From Acidihalobacter_A sp037381185 (GTDB lineage Bacteria > Pseudomonadota > Gammaproteobacteria > DSM-5130 > Acidihalobacteraceae), in the NCBI RefSeq assembly GCF_037381185.1, contig NZ_JARRQY010000025.1, forward strand, positions 8,942-72,941: DNA of 64,000 nucleotides, read 5' to 3'. Below are positions 15,869-26,735 of this stretch, piece by piece. Within the stretch, counting starts at the first letter, position 1. Every line of letters begins with the position of its first letter. A program made the position numbers and the translations under genes. Below the pieces are notes generated by a model, which made no database searches, was not told the DNA's origin, and worked only from the letters and a program-made list of their open reading frames with translations.

Positions 15869-17260
15869 TTATTGAGCCCGACAGTAGAGTAGTTCAGTCG
15901 GAAGGCCCAGGCCATCAGCGAACCGCTGAGCGCAGCTTGCCGAAACAACCGTTCGCAAGCTACGTTTGATTGCCCGGACTGCGACATCCAGGCGGGCGAA
16001 CCGTTCCAGCACCTGCTCGCGGCTCGCGGCCGGAATCCCAGGCCCGCTGTCGCACACCCGCAGCCGCGCAGTCCTGCCCTCGCGCGTCAGGCTCAGCAGG
16101 ATACGCCCACCTGCGGGGCTGTACTTGACGGCGTTGTCGAGCAGATTGCTCAGCGCCTGCGCCAGCAACTCCCGCTGGCCGCGCACGCGCACCGCCGGCG
16201 CCAACTCTGCGACCAGGGACAATCCGGCATCCTCGGCCGAAGCCTCATAGAGTTCGGCCAGATCCGAACCCAGCGCAGTGAGGTCGACATCGGTCAGATG
16301 CTCGCGACGCACCCCGGATTCGGCCTGGGCGATGCTCAGCAGCGCATTGAAGGTCCGCACCACGCCTTCGAGTTCGTCGACCGCCTCCTCCAGCACCTGA
16401 CGATACTCATCGGACGAACGTGACTCGAGCAGAGCCACCTCCAGGTGGCTGCGCAAACGGTTCAGGGGGCTGCGCAAATCGTGGGCCACGTTGTCGGTGA
16501 CCGCGCGCATGCCGTGAATCAGGGCCTCGATGCGCGCCAGCATGGCGTTCAAATGTTCCGCCAGTTCGACGAATTCGTCGCGCCGCCCGGCGACCGGTAT
16601 ACGCTGATCGAGGCCGCCGGCCATGATTTCGGCAGCCGTTTCGCGCACCGCGTCGATCCGAGCCAACACGCCCCTGCCCATAAGCGCTCCGCCGGCAATG
16701 CTGAGCACGCTGATCACCGCCAGTGCCAACATCAGCAATGCCAATATGGTATCGGCAAACGTGTCGGCCTCACCCAGCGGCTGCGCCATCAGCAGCCAGC
16801 CGCCGTCGTGCAGATGGGTAACGAGTCCACGCATGAGCGAATCGTCCGCATCATGCATCTGATTGAAGTACATGCCCGAGACGGACGAGAAGGTCACAAA
16901 TCCCTCGTCCAGCGACAGTCCTTTCGGCCACCCCGGCATGCTGCCTGCGATGACCTGCCTATGCTTATCGATCAGCAGATACAGACGCGCCCCGGGCAGA
17001 TGACTGCCCGGTCGTCCCAACAGTTCACGCAGGTCGCGCTTGCTCTTGCCCTCATCTCGCAACAGCCGGCGCAAGACGTCGCGCGCGTCTAGCAATTCGG
17101 TGTCGACCTGCTGCCTGAGAAAGTGACTGCTGACGAGATAGACACCACCCAGCACAATGCCAGTGAGCATGCTGTAGGCCAGCGCGTAGGCCAAGGCCAG
17201 GCGGAAGACGGTCGTTCTGAGCAGGCGCAACCACTGCCGTATACGAACGGCAACATTCAT
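15869..17260 (-). CDS. OmpR-partner sensor histidine kinase with replaced C-terminus (probably inactive)
   Basis: A kinase of 463 aa. TM1 about 20-45, periplasmic region 46-168, TM2 about 170-195, HAMP, HisKA with His260 (VAHDLRSPLNRL), N box (LSNLLDNAVKYS), G1 (DSGPGIP) and an F-box start (ERFARLD). After about residue 426 the expected serine/GLGL segment (G2 box) and the last strands are absent. They are replaced by about 37 residues without resemblance to a kinase, encoded by roughly 15869-15982. The ATP lid is therefore incomplete and autophosphorylation is doubtful. Its start overlaps the stop of the response regulator (ATGA). A recombination or an insertion-element remnant probably cut the gene. 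Confidence 0.8.
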   Translation of the reverse strand: MNVAVRIRQWLRLLRTTVFRLALAYALAYSMLTGIVLGGVYLVSSHFLRQQVDTELLDARDVLRRLLRDEGKSKRDLRELLGRPGSHLPGARLYLLIDKHRQVIAGSMPGWPKGLSLDEGFVTFSSVSGMYFNQMHDADDSLMRGLVTHLHDGGWLLMAQPLGEADTFADTILALLMLALAVISVLSIAGGALMGRGVLARIDAVRETAAEIMAGGLDQRIPVAGRRDEFVELAEHLNAMLARIEALIHGMRAVTDNVAHDLRSPLNRLRSHLEVALLESRSSDEYRQVLEEAVDELEGVVRTFNALLSIAQAESGVRREHLTDVDLTALGSDLAELYEASAEDAGLSLVAELAPAVRVRGQRELLAQALSNLLDNAVKYSPAGGRILLSLTREGRTARLRVCDSGPGIPAASREQVLERFARLDVAVRAIKRSLRTVVSASCAQRFADGLGLPTELLYCRAQ

Positions 17261-17937
17261 TCTTCAGTCACGCCCAGGCGATAGCCGGCTCCCCTCACGG
17301 TGTGCAGCAGCGGTGGATCGTAATCGCGGTCGATCTTGGCGCGCAGCCGCGAGATATGTACGTCGATGACGTTGGTCTGCGGATCGAAATGGTAGTCCCA
17401 GACCTGCTCCAGCAGCATGGTACGCGTCACCACCTTGCCGGCGTGACGCATCAGGTACTCGAGCAGGCGCATCTCGCGCGGCTGCAGGCGAATGGTCTGG
17501 CCGGCGCGGGTGACGCGGTGACGGTCGCGATCGAGCACCAGATCGGCCACCTCCAGACGCGAACTGGCCGTTTCCTGGCGCACCCGCCGGTCCAGCCCCT
17601 CGAGCCGGGCGAGCAATTCGGAAAATGCATAGGGTTTGACCAGATAATCGTCGCCGCCGGCGCGCAGCCCGGCGACCCGGTCGTCAACCTCGCCGAGCGC
17701 GCTGAGGAACAGCACCGGCGTGGCATCGTTCGCCGCGCGCAGCGCCGACAGCAGGGAGAGACCGTCTAGGCCGGGCAACAGACGGTCGAGAATCAACACG
17801 TCGTAGCTGCCGGTCAGGGCCAGGTGCAGACCGTCGGGACCGTTGGCCGCATGCTCCACCGAATGTCCGCTCTCGGTAAGCCCCTTGACCAGATAGGCAG
17901 CGGCCTCGCGGTCATCCTCCACGAGCAGGATTTTCAT
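17257..17937 (-). CDS. OmpR-family response regulator
   Basis: A 226-aa protein with a receiver domain (phosphorylation Asp in VLILDRLLPGLDG, about residue 51; conserved Lys in YLVKPYAF) and a C-terminal winged-helix DNA-binding domain (about 128-222). The start MKILLVEDD has GGGGAA upstream; two earlier in-frame ATGs 7-8 codons upstream are possible. It pairs with the kinase whose start overlaps its stop by four bases. Since that kinase is truncated, this regulator may be uncoupled or respond to another phosphodonor. It lies 40 bp after a Rieske gene and may control redox genes; the target is unknown. CusR/QseB-like by sequence pattern. Confidence 0.88.
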   Translation of the reverse strand: MKILLVEDDREAAAYLVKGLTESGHSVEHAANGPDGLHLALTGSYDVLILDRLLPGLDGLSLLSALRAANDATPVLFLSALGEVDDRVAGLRAGGDDYLVKPYAFSELLARLEGLDRRVRQETASSRLEVADLVLDRDRHRVTRAGQTIRLQPREMRLLEYLMRHAGKVVTRTMLLEQVWDYHFDPQTNVIDVHISRLRAKIDRDYDPPLLHTVRGAGYRLGVTEE

Positions 17938-17977
17938 GTTCCCCATCATAGCGCCCAATCCGCCCGTTTGTCCCCGT

Positions 17978-18544
17978 TCAATAGAGTCGCCGTACCCGCT
18001 GCGAACTCAGCAAATGGACGCGCTTGCGCTTGACGTCGATCTCGTAGTCCGGAATCTCCATGTTCCACGGCGCCGGCTGACCGCGAAACACCCGGCCGGC
18101 GGCATCGAAGTGAGAGCCGTGGCAGAAACAGTGAAAACCGCCTGCGCCCCTTTCCATGCTCTGCTGATAGTGCGTACGGCAACCGGCATGCGTACAGATA
18201 TTGACCATCACCAGCCATTCCGGCACTTTCGACCGATACGGGTTGTCGGCGAATCCGGGCTGCTGCGAACGGCTCGAATTCGGGTCCGCCAGATTGCCCT
18301 GATTGCGCTCCAGCGAAGCGATGGTCGACTTGCTGCGATGCAGAATGACCACCGGCTGACCGTTGAAATTCAGCGTACCCATGCCATCCACCGGGATGCG
18401 GCTGATGTCCACCACTTCGCCCTGCGCCGCGCGTGCCGCCGCCGGGGCCGCCAGCCCTGCGCCGAGCATCACGCTGGCATGTTTCAGAAAGCGGCGGCGC
18501 GCCGCCCGTTCCTCGTCGGTTTCCTTGACGAACTTACAGCTCAT
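17978..18544 (-). CDS. Rieske iron-sulfur protein with Tat signal
   Basis: A 188-aa protein. Residues 17-40 form a twin-arginine type signal (RRRFLKHASVMLGAG) that could also serve as membrane anchor. The Rieske boxes are CTHAGC at 117-122 and CFCHGS at 139-144. By family rules Cys117, His119, Cys139 and His142 bind the 2Fe-2S cluster and Cys122 with Cys141 form the disulfide. It resembles bc1-type Rieske subunits, but no cytochrome b or c1 gene is next to it. The start MSCKF has GGAGACAAGG upstream. It is divergent from a cytochrome b561 gene and precedes a two-component pair, suggesting a separate redox chain. Confidence 0.85.
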   Translation of the reverse strand: MSCKFVKETDEERAARRRFLKHASVMLGAGLAAPAAARAAQGEVVDISRIPVDGMGTLNFNGQPVVILHRSKSTIASLERNQGNLADPNSSRSQQPGFADNPYRSKVPEWLVMVNICTHAGCRTHYQQSMERGAGGFHCFCHGSHFDAAGRVFRGQPAPWNMEIPDYEIDVKRKRVHLLSSQRVRRLY

Positions 18545-18692
18545 GACCTTGTCTCCACTATGGTTGATGCCGGATTTCAAGCTATCACCACGCGGGCAGG
18601 CACACACTTACGGCTCCGTAATGAAGCCTCAAGCATTGTTTAATCCGGCGCAGAGCAGCATTGGCGGCATACCAATACAAAGGGCTATCGTC

Positions 18693-19289
18693 ATGCAATT
18701 CGATTGGAAACCACTGCCTGCCGTTCATCATGAGTGGCGCCGTCCGCTGCGCTGGCTGCACGGCGCGCTTGCGCTGACCATATCGCTGCAGATGTTCACC
18801 AGCCTGATCATGTCGCCGCCGTTTCACCACCACACCTCCGCATTCGGCCTGGCCGTCTTCAGCCTGCATCAATACCTGGGCCTGATCGCCGCGGCCGTCG
18901 TCATGCTGCATTGGTTGTGGATGCCCTTCGACCGTCAGCGCCTGTTCTCGCACCTGTTCCCCTGGGGCGAGGAGGGAAGACGCGACATCGTCGACGATCT
19001 GCGCACGCTCGCCCGCTGGCGGTTTCCGGCTAGCGACGACCGCGGCGGGCTCGCCGGCCTGGTGCACGGGCTCGGACTGCTGGCGGCCACCGGCGCCGGC
19101 CTCACCGGCGTCCTGCTGTACCTGCTGGCGGGCTCCAACCCGGCCCCCGCACTGCTGTTCTATCTCGTGGTCCAGCTGCACTCGCTCTGCGGCAACCTGA
19201 TATGGGGCTACCTGGCCGGCCATGTCCTGCTGGCCGTCGTCCATCACCTCATCGGCCAACCCACACTCAAGCGCATGTTCAGCCTGTAG
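18693..19289 (+). CDS. Cytochrome b561 family membrane protein
   Basis: A protein of 198 aa with four hydrophobic helices and several His that can ligate haem b: His23 (RWLHGALAL), His59 (SLHQYLG), His73 (MLHWLW), plus VQLHSLCGN and AGHVLLAVVHHL near the end. Such proteins move electrons from quinol or another donor across the inner membrane. The start MQFDWKPL was chosen because the longer in-frame extension overlaps the opposing Rieske gene. The region 18545-18692 between the two is a likely divergent promoter. Co-function with the Rieske protein is inferred from this arrangement. Confidence 0.85.
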   Translation: MQFDWKPLPAVHHEWRRPLRWLHGALALTISLQMFTSLIMSPPFHHHTSAFGLAVFSLHQYLGLIAAAVVMLHWLWMPFDRQRLFSHLFPWGEEGRRDIVDDLRTLARWRFPASDDRGGLAGLVHGLGLLAATGAGLTGVLLYLLAGSNPAPALLFYLVVQLHSLCGNLIWGYLAGHVLLAVVHHLIGQPTLKRMFSL

Positions 19290-19381
19290 CACCTCCCGCG
19301 GCATGTCGGCACCATCCGTTTCGGCGCAATTTCGCTGCCGGCGCGGTCTCTTCATACGCGCGTCACATATGCACCGCATGC

Positions 19382-19433
19382 TATTGCCCGCCCCGGAGCA
19401 GGCGCCGCAGAGCGCCGCCCGGGGCGGGCAATA
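19382..19433. repeat. Long perfect hairpin (15-bp arms) between cytochrome b561 and phosphoesterase genes
   Basis: TATTGCCCGCCCCGG (19382-19396) and CCGGGGCGGGCAATA (19419-19433) are perfect complements around a 22-base loop that itself contains GGCGC...GCGCC. The 52-base structure lies 92 bp after the b561 stop and 91 bp before the next start. No T-run follows, so it could be a terminator of unusual type, an mRNA stabiliser or a protein site. Confidence 0.75.
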
Positions 19434-19524
19434 CCGGGCTACAGATGAAACACGAATATCGCGTACGGAGTTCAGGCATGGGGGGATCCGGCACGCGATC
19501 CAACTCGCTCACAGGAGAACCACC

Positions 19525-21144
19525 ATGCGCTTGCCCCGCGCACTCGCGCCCGCCCTGCTGCTCGCCGCAGCCGGCGTGGCCCATGCCGACACGCTGACTC
19601 CGATCAAACACCTCGTGGTGATCTACCAGGAGAACGTCTCCTTCGATCACTATTTCGCAACCTATCCCAAGGCCGCCAACCCGCCCGGCGAGCCGGCCTT
19701 CCAGGCGCTGTACGGCACGCCCGAAGTCAACAACCTCGTCACCGCCGGTCTGCTGTCCGCCAATCCGAACGCGACCAATCCGGCCAACGGCAAGGACGCG
19801 GCGGAACCCTTCCGCCTCGACCGTTCGCAGGCCGCCACCGCCGACATGAACCACGCCTATACCGCCGAACAGATGGCCTATGACGGCGGCAAGGCCGATC
19901 TGTTCCCGAAATACACCGGCCGCAGCACGCCCGGCGGCGCCGGCGCCTTCGGCACCCGGGGCCAGGTCATGGGCTACTATGACGGCAACACCGTCACCGC
20001 GCTGTGGAACTACGCCCAGCACTTCGCCATGAGCGACAACGCCTACACCGACACCTACGGCCCGTCCACGCCGGGTGCGCTGGAAGTCGTCTCCGGCCAG
20101 ACCGACGGCATGAAGATCGTGCACACCACGCACAAGCCGTTCACCATGAAGACCTACTCCTACTACATCAAGGACGGCCAGGGCGGCTACGCCATGATCA
20201 ACGACGTCGACCCGGCCTACGACGTCTGCTCCAAACCCAAGAACCAAGTCATGATGGAAGGCAAGAATATCGGCAACCTGCTCAATGCCGCCGACATCAC
20301 CTGGGGCGGCTTCATGGGCGGCTTCGACCTGGAAAAGACCAACGCCAACGGCACCACCGGCTGCAAGCGTAGCACCTATTCGGCCACGGTCGGCCAGACG
20401 GTCAAGGACTACATTCCTCACCACGACTGGTTCCAGTACTTCAAGTCCACGTCCAACCCGACGCACGCGCGTCCCAGCTCGGTCGCCGCCATCGGCCACA
20501 CCTACGAGCCCGGCACCCACAAGCGCGATCCGGCCAACCACGAGTACGGCATGCACGATTTCTTCGATGCCGTAAAGGCCGGCAACTTCCCCGCGGTCAG
20601 TTACCTCAAGGCGCCTGCCTATGAAGACGGCCACGCCGGCTACTCCGACCCGCTGGACGAACAGGCCTTCATCACCAAGGTAGTCAACTTCCTGCAGAAA
20701 CAGCCCGACTGGAAGAGCACCGCCGTAATCGTCACCTGGGACGACTCCGACGGTTGGTACGACCACGCCTTCGCCTACACCACCAACCCGTCCTTCAACG
20801 CGCAGGCCGACCAGCTCGACGGCGCCGGCAAGTGCGGCCGCGGCACGCCGATGGCGGGCCTCAAGGGCAAGCCGGTCAACGGCCGCTGCGGCCCCGGCAC
20901 ACGCATTCCCTTCATCGTGATCTCGCCCTGGGCGAAGCAGAACTACGTGAGCCACTCGCGTATCACCCAGGCCTCCGTGGTCCGCTTCATCGAAGACAAC
21001 TGGCTGGGCGGCGAACGCCTGGGCGGTGGCTCCTTCGATGCCAGCGCCGGCAGCCTCATGAACATGTTCAACTTCACCGGCACAGGCAGCGATCCCAAGC
21101 TGTTCCTCAACACCAGGACCGGCGAACCAATCGCACACAGCTGA
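19525..21144 (+). CDS. Exported phospholipase C / acid phosphatase family phosphoesterase
   Basis: A protein of 539 aa with a signal peptide (residues 1-21). It belongs to the phosphoesterase family that includes bacterial phospholipase C and AcpA-type acid phosphatases, of the alkaline phosphatase superfamily. Visible signatures are the N-terminal HLVVIYQENVSFDHYF (Glu and Asn as metal and nucleophile region), FAMSDNAYTDTYGPSTPG, and VIVTWDDSDGWYDH with RIPFIVISPWAK. The predicted action is hydrolysis of phosphomonoesters or phospholipid head groups in the periplasm or outside the cell. The start is the ATG behind AGGAGAA; longer upstream frames lack a signal peptide. It precedes the cytochrome peroxidase by 65 bp. 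Confidence 0.87.
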   Translation: MRLPRALAPALLLAAAGVAHADTLTPIKHLVVIYQENVSFDHYFATYPKAANPPGEPAFQALYGTPEVNNLVTAGLLSANPNATNPANGKDAAEPFRLDRSQAATADMNHAYTAEQMAYDGGKADLFPKYTGRSTPGGAGAFGTRGQVMGYYDGNTVTALWNYAQHFAMSDNAYTDTYGPSTPGALEVVSGQTDGMKIVHTTHKPFTMKTYSYYIKDGQGGYAMINDVDPAYDVCSKPKNQVMMEGKNIGNLLNAADITWGGFMGGFDLEKTNANGTTGCKRSTYSATVGQTVKDYIPHHDWFQYFKSTSNPTHARPSSVAAIGHTYEPGTHKRDPANHEYGMHDFFDAVKAGNFPAVSYLKAPAYEDGHAGYSDPLDEQAFITKVVNFLQKQPDWKSTAVIVTWDDSDGWYDHAFAYTTNPSFNAQADQLDGAGKCGRGTPMAGLKGKPVNGRCGPGTRIPFIVISPWAKQNYVSHSRITQASVVRFIEDNWLGGERLGGGSFDASAGSLMNMFNFTGTGSDPKLFLNTRTGEPIAHS

Positions 21145-21209
21145 ACCATCAGCCCTTCGCCCGGTGCCGCGAGCGGCACTGGGCCCTTTCCCGCAGAAGG
21201 TCTCGCAGC

Positions 21210-22613
21210 ATGCCGAAACCCGTTCTCACCCGATCGCGTCTGGCCGCGAGCGCAGCCGCCCTGCTCTTGCTCGCCGGGGCATTCACGCTGCTCGAACCCG
21301 TCGTCGAGTTCCACGCGCTGATCCCGCTCAGCGCGTGGCTCACCCACCCCGTCGCTACCTGGCGCCTCGCTCACGGCGAAAACCCGCGTCCGGTCAAACT
21401 GGTACGTCCGGCGGTCCATCCGCTATCGGCCATGGCGAAACTGGGCAAGGACATCTTCTACGACCGTACGCTATCCGGCTCCGGCCGCATGTCCTGCGCC
21501 TCCTGCCACAGCCCGCAACACGCCTACGGCCCGCCCGGTGACCTTCCGGTGATGTACGGCGGCCCCAACCTGAAAACGCCCGGTTACCGTCCCCCTCCCA
21601 GCCTGATGTACCTCGAACGCCAGCCTGCCTTCAGTATCGGGCCGGACAACGAGGAAAACGAAACCGTCACCCTGAGCCAGAAGATCGCGAAAAGCGCGCA
21701 TGCCCGGCGCGCGACCAAGACCGCGCAGAGCACCACTGCCAGCGCCGCCAATCTGGTCCCTCAGGGCGGCCTGTTCTGGGACGGCCGCGTGAACACCCTG
21801 CAACAGCAGGCCGGCGGCCCGCTGTTCAACAGTTTCGAAATGGACGCGGGTACACCGGCCAGCGTCGCTGCCAAACTCGCCCGCGCACCCTACGCCGGCA
21901 TCTTCAAGCAACTGTTCGGCCAGAATATATTTGCCGACCCGCGCATGGCCGTGGCCGAAGCGCTGTCCGCGCTCGCCCGCTACCAGATCGAGTCTCCCGA
22001 CTTTCACCCCTACAGCAGCCGCTACGACGCCTGGCTGGAAGGCAAGGCGCGACTCGACTCCGCGCAGCTGCGCGGCTATCTGCTGTTCAACGATCCGGAC
22101 AAGGGCGACTGCGCCGCCTGCCACCTAGACAAACCCACGCTGAGCGGATTGCCACCGTTGTTCACCGACCACCAGTACGAAGCGCTCGGCGTACCGCGCA
22201 ACCCGCACATTCCGGCCAACCGCAATCCGCACTATTTCGATCTGGGGCTCTGCGGCCCCTTCCGCAAGGATCTGGCCAAACAAACCCAGTACTGCGGTAT
22301 GTTCCTCACACCCACCCTGCGCAACGTAGCCAAACGCCACGTGTTCTTCCACAACGGCGTCTATCACACGCTGATGCAAGTGCTGGAGTTCTACGATTTC
22401 CGCGACACCGACCCGCAGAAAATCTATCCGCGTAGTGCCGACGGCAAGGTGGACAAATTCAACGATCTGCCTGTCAGGTACCGCGCCAACATCGACACCA
22501 TCGACCCGCCGTTCAATCGTCATCGCGGCGAAGCCCCTGCGCTCACGCGCCAGGACATGCGCGACATCGTCGCCTTCCTCGGCACGCTGACCGACGGCTA
22601 CCAACAGCGCTGA
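21210..22613 (+). CDS. Di-haem cytochrome c peroxidase family protein (MauG/CcpA-like)
   Basis: A protein of 467 aa with an N-terminal hydrophobic signal or anchor (about 11-30) and two haem-binding sites, CASCH at 96-100 and CAACH at 301-305. The order and spacing match bacterial di-haem peroxidases: TLSGSGRMSCASCHSPQ, GGLFWDGR, then the second haem and LFTDHQYEALGVPRN. The family reduces hydrogen peroxide with electrons from small cytochromes, or oxidises other substrates in the MauG branch. The chain is longer than classical CcpA (about 330 aa), with insertions between haems. GAAGG precedes the start. It probably shares a transcript with the phosphoesterase and ends at the terminator at 22647. 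Confidence 0.87.
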   Translation: MPKPVLTRSRLAASAAALLLLAGAFTLLEPVVEFHALIPLSAWLTHPVATWRLAHGENPRPVKLVRPAVHPLSAMAKLGKDIFYDRTLSGSGRMSCASCHSPQHAYGPPGDLPVMYGGPNLKTPGYRPPPSLMYLERQPAFSIGPDNEENETVTLSQKIAKSAHARRATKTAQSTTASAANLVPQGGLFWDGRVNTLQQQAGGPLFNSFEMDAGTPASVAAKLARAPYAGIFKQLFGQNIFADPRMAVAEALSALARYQIESPDFHPYSSRYDAWLEGKARLDSAQLRGYLLFNDPDKGDCAACHLDKPTLSGLPPLFTDHQYEALGVPRNPHIPANRNPHYFDLGLCGPFRKDLAKQTQYCGMFLTPTLRNVAKRHVFFHNGVYHTLMQVLEFYDFRDTDPQKIYPRSADGKVDKFNDLPVRYRANIDTIDPPFNRHRGEAPALTRQDMRDIVAFLGTLTDGYQQR

Positions 22614-22646
22614 GACGATTTCCTCCCGTCGTGTCCCGCGACCCTC

Positions 22647-22675
22647 AGCGCCGGCACCATGCCGGCGCTTTTTTT
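22647..22675 (+). terminator. Rho-independent terminator
   Basis: AGCGCCGGC, loop ACCAT, GCCGGCGCT, followed by an unbroken T-run (22669-22675). The stem is nine perfect base pairs. It lies 34 bp after the peroxidase stop and closes the phosphoesterase-peroxidase unit. Confidence 0.93.
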
Positions 22676-22818
22676 ACCGCTGCGCGCCGCCGCCCGGGAT
22701 GCGTGTAGAATGCGTGTCCGTCGGGCGCGCTCCGCCAACCCGCCCCGCTCATGGCCCGTGTCGACGCCCGCCGCCGCACGCGCCGCCGGCTCGACAACGA
22801 TGTGCGGACGATCCTCGC

Positions 22819-25096
22819 GTGGCTATCCTTCCCAGCTTCCGCCCCTGGTTCTGGCCGTCGGCCAGCCCCCGCGCACGCCGGTGGAAAACGCTCGCCATCG
22901 CGCTCGCCGTCCTCGGCTGCGGCGGCATTCTCTGGGCCACCGCGCAGTTCGCACAGCGCACGGCCCTGGCCCAGCTGGGCGACCGCGGCGACCGCGAACT
23001 GCGCCTCTACATCGCCAATATCCAGCGCGAACTCGGCCGCTACCGCTATCTTCCCAGGCTGTTGGCCGCCAATCCGGGCGTAAGAACCCTGCTCGACCAT
23101 CCGCAGGACAAACAGGCGTTGGAGCACCTCAACCGCCACCTGACCTTCGTCGCCTCCGTCTCCGGCGCCTCCGCCATCTACGTCATCAGCCGCGACGGCC
23201 TCACCCTCGCCTCCAGCAACTGGAACAAACCCGACAGTTTCGTGGGCCAGAACTACGGCTTCCGGCCGTACTTCCAAGAGGCCATGCGCGGGCGCCTGGG
23301 CCACTACTACGCACTCGGCACCTCGTCCGCCCGACGCGGTTATTATTTCGCCTACCCTGTGCACGACGGCCACCGGGTCATTGGCGCGGTCACCGTTAAA
23401 GTCCCGCTGGAGTCACTCGAAAGCGGGCAAGGCAACGGCCGCGACCAGTTTCTGGTCACCGACCCACACGGCGTCGTTTTCCTGTCCACAAAACCGGCCT
23501 GGCGCTATCACACCCTTGTGCCCCTGGCTCCCACAGCGCGCGACCGTATCATCGCCGGTCGCCGTTATGCCGACCACCCGCTGCACACGCTGCCCATCGT
23601 CTCGCGCAGAACCGTGGCCCCCGAGGCCGAACTTCTCACCTTCCGCAGCGACACTTCGTCCATCACCTATCTCGCCCATGGCGTGGACATGCCGGCGGCC
23701 GGCTGGCGCGTATACATCCTGTCCGACTCCAGGTCCGTCGGCAGCTACGTGCTGCACGCCGTGCTGCTCGCCGGCTTCATGCTCGGCGCTGCGCTGCTCG
23801 GCGTGCTGATCCTGCTGCAGCGCCGCGCCCGCGTAGCCGAGCGCCTGCGTCTCGAACACGCCGCTTCGCTGACTGCCGCCGCCGGCGAAGCACGCGTGCG
23901 CACGATCATCGACAACGCCCGCGCCGGCCTCATCACCCTGGACGACCGCGGCCGCATCGAATTCTTCAACCCGACCGCCGAAACACTGTTCGGCCGCAAC
24001 GCGGGCGACGTCGCCGGGCGCGATTTCACCGAGCTGCTCACCCCCACGGCAGCCGAACGTTTCAGCGCACTGCTGCCACAGACGATCCCCGGCGGCGCCC
24101 TGCTTCCCGCCGTCGAACTGGCGGCCCGGCGCGCCCCGAGCGAAACACTGCCGGTGGAAGCAAGCATCAACGCCATGCGCCTGCCCGAAGGGCATCGCGC
24201 CATCATCACGCTGCACGACATCAGTGAACGCAAGCGCCACGAAATCGAACAGCAGCGCACGCACGAAAAGCTCGAACAGCGTGTCGCCGAACGCACCAGC
24301 GACCTGCTCGCCACCAACACCCGCCTGCTGCGCGAGATCGAGGAACACCGACACACCGAGCATGCTCTACGTCAGACCCGCGACGAACTGGTGCAAGCGG
24401 CCAAGCTGGCCGCCATCGGCCAGCTCGCCGCCGGCATCAATCACGAACTCAATCAGCCGCTCACGGCGATCCGCTTCTATGCCGACAACGCCGCCGCCTT
24501 CCTGGAGCGCCAGCGACCCGAAGACGTGCGCGACAACCTCGGGCGCATCAGTGGCCTGACCGAGCGCATGGGCCGCATCATCCAGCAGCTCAAGATCTTC
24601 GCCCGCAAGAGTTCGGGCCAGCGTGCACCCGTCTCGGTGACCGCCGTGATCGACGGCGTACTGGCCCTGCTGGCGCCGCGGCTCAAGCGCGAGGGCGTGA
24701 CAGTCGCGACCGAACTGGCGTCGCAGGACATCTACTGCATGGGCGATCTCGTGCGCCTGGAGCAGGTGTTCGTCAACCTCGTCAGCAACGCCGCACAGGC
24801 CATGCAGGACATGCCAGACCCGCGCGTGGAAATCGCCGTCGGACAGGACAGGGACAGGGTCCGCATCACGGTGCGCGACCATGGGCCGGGCATCGCCAGC
24901 GAACACCTGACACAGATATTCGACCCCTTCTTCACCACCAAACAGTCGGGCGAAGGTCTCGGCCTGGGTCTATCCATCTCCATGCACATCATCGAAGAGC
25001 TGGGTGGCACGCTCCGTGCTGCGAACTGTGCGGACGAAGGCGCCGAGTTCACCGTCGAACTGCCGGCCGCGCACGCGCCAGAGGAGGAGCGCAGCC

Positions 25097-25107
<11 letters not shown>
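22819..25107 (+). CDS. DctB-like sensor histidine kinase
   Basis: A 762-aa kinase from the GTG start. TM1 (about 22-42), a large periplasmic sensor of double-Cache type (about 45-305) with the pattern ASSNWNKPDSFVGQNYGFRPYF seen in DctB, TM2 (about 315-335), a PAS domain (about 355-475), a coiled segment, HisKA with His542 (AGINHELNQPLTAI), and an ATPase domain ending GLGLGLSISMHIIEELGG. DctB sensors bind C4-dicarboxylates or related acids. The true start is uncertain: the open frame extends further upstream, and the GTG chosen leaves a normal cytoplasmic N-terminus but has only a weak ribosome site. It overlaps the regulator gene by 11 bp. Confidence 0.88.
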
Positions 25108-26452
<1,345 letters not shown>

Positions 26453-26461
26453 GCGCAAATG

Positions 26462-26508
26462 GGCGGAAAACCGCCACTTTCATCCCAGGCTCTCGGCGGA
26501 ATCCCGCC
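26462..26508. promoter_or_regulatory. Tandem palindromic activator sites
   Basis: GGCGGAAAACCGCC (26462-26475) and GGCGGAATCCCGCC (26495-26508) are two nearly identical dyads with perfect GGCGG/CCGCC arms, centred 33 bp apart, about three helical turns. They begin just after the DctD-like stop and end 55 bp before the -24 element. This is what tandem enhancer sites for a sigma-54 activator look like; the adjacent regulator is the obvious binder. Confidence 0.82.
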
Positions 26509-26563
26509 TATTCCGGTCTTGCCTGGGTTCTTCACAAGCATGCTTGGCGCCAATCCGGGCCCT

Positions 26564-26579
26564 GGCACGGCTCTTGCCA
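26564..26579 (+). promoter_or_regulatory. Sigma-54 (-24/-12) promoter of the LIV-type ABC operon
   Basis: TGGCACGGCTCTTGCC matches the RpoN consensus TGGCACG-N4-TTGC exactly, with correct spacing. Transcription would start about 12 bp downstream of the TTGC element, giving a leader of about 145 bases before the binding-protein gene. Two palindromes lie 56-102 bp upstream. Confidence 0.9.
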
Positions 26580-26735
26580 CTAGATATACCGAGCGATAGC
26601 CACAGCCGGCCCTCGGGACCATACGTGGCGCCAGCGATCTGCCGGTCACGCTCAGAACGCTCCAGGCCCTGCCGCAGAGCGGCAGGGATGCAATCCAGCA
26701 GTACAAAAGACAATAAGCAAGTGAGGAGATCAACA

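Noticed and set aside
19381..21138. Minus-strand open frame of 585 codons opposite the phosphoesterase
   Set aside because: Composition (Val, Gly, Ala, Asp repeats) is typical of a shadow frame; the plus strand has a signal peptide and family motifs.
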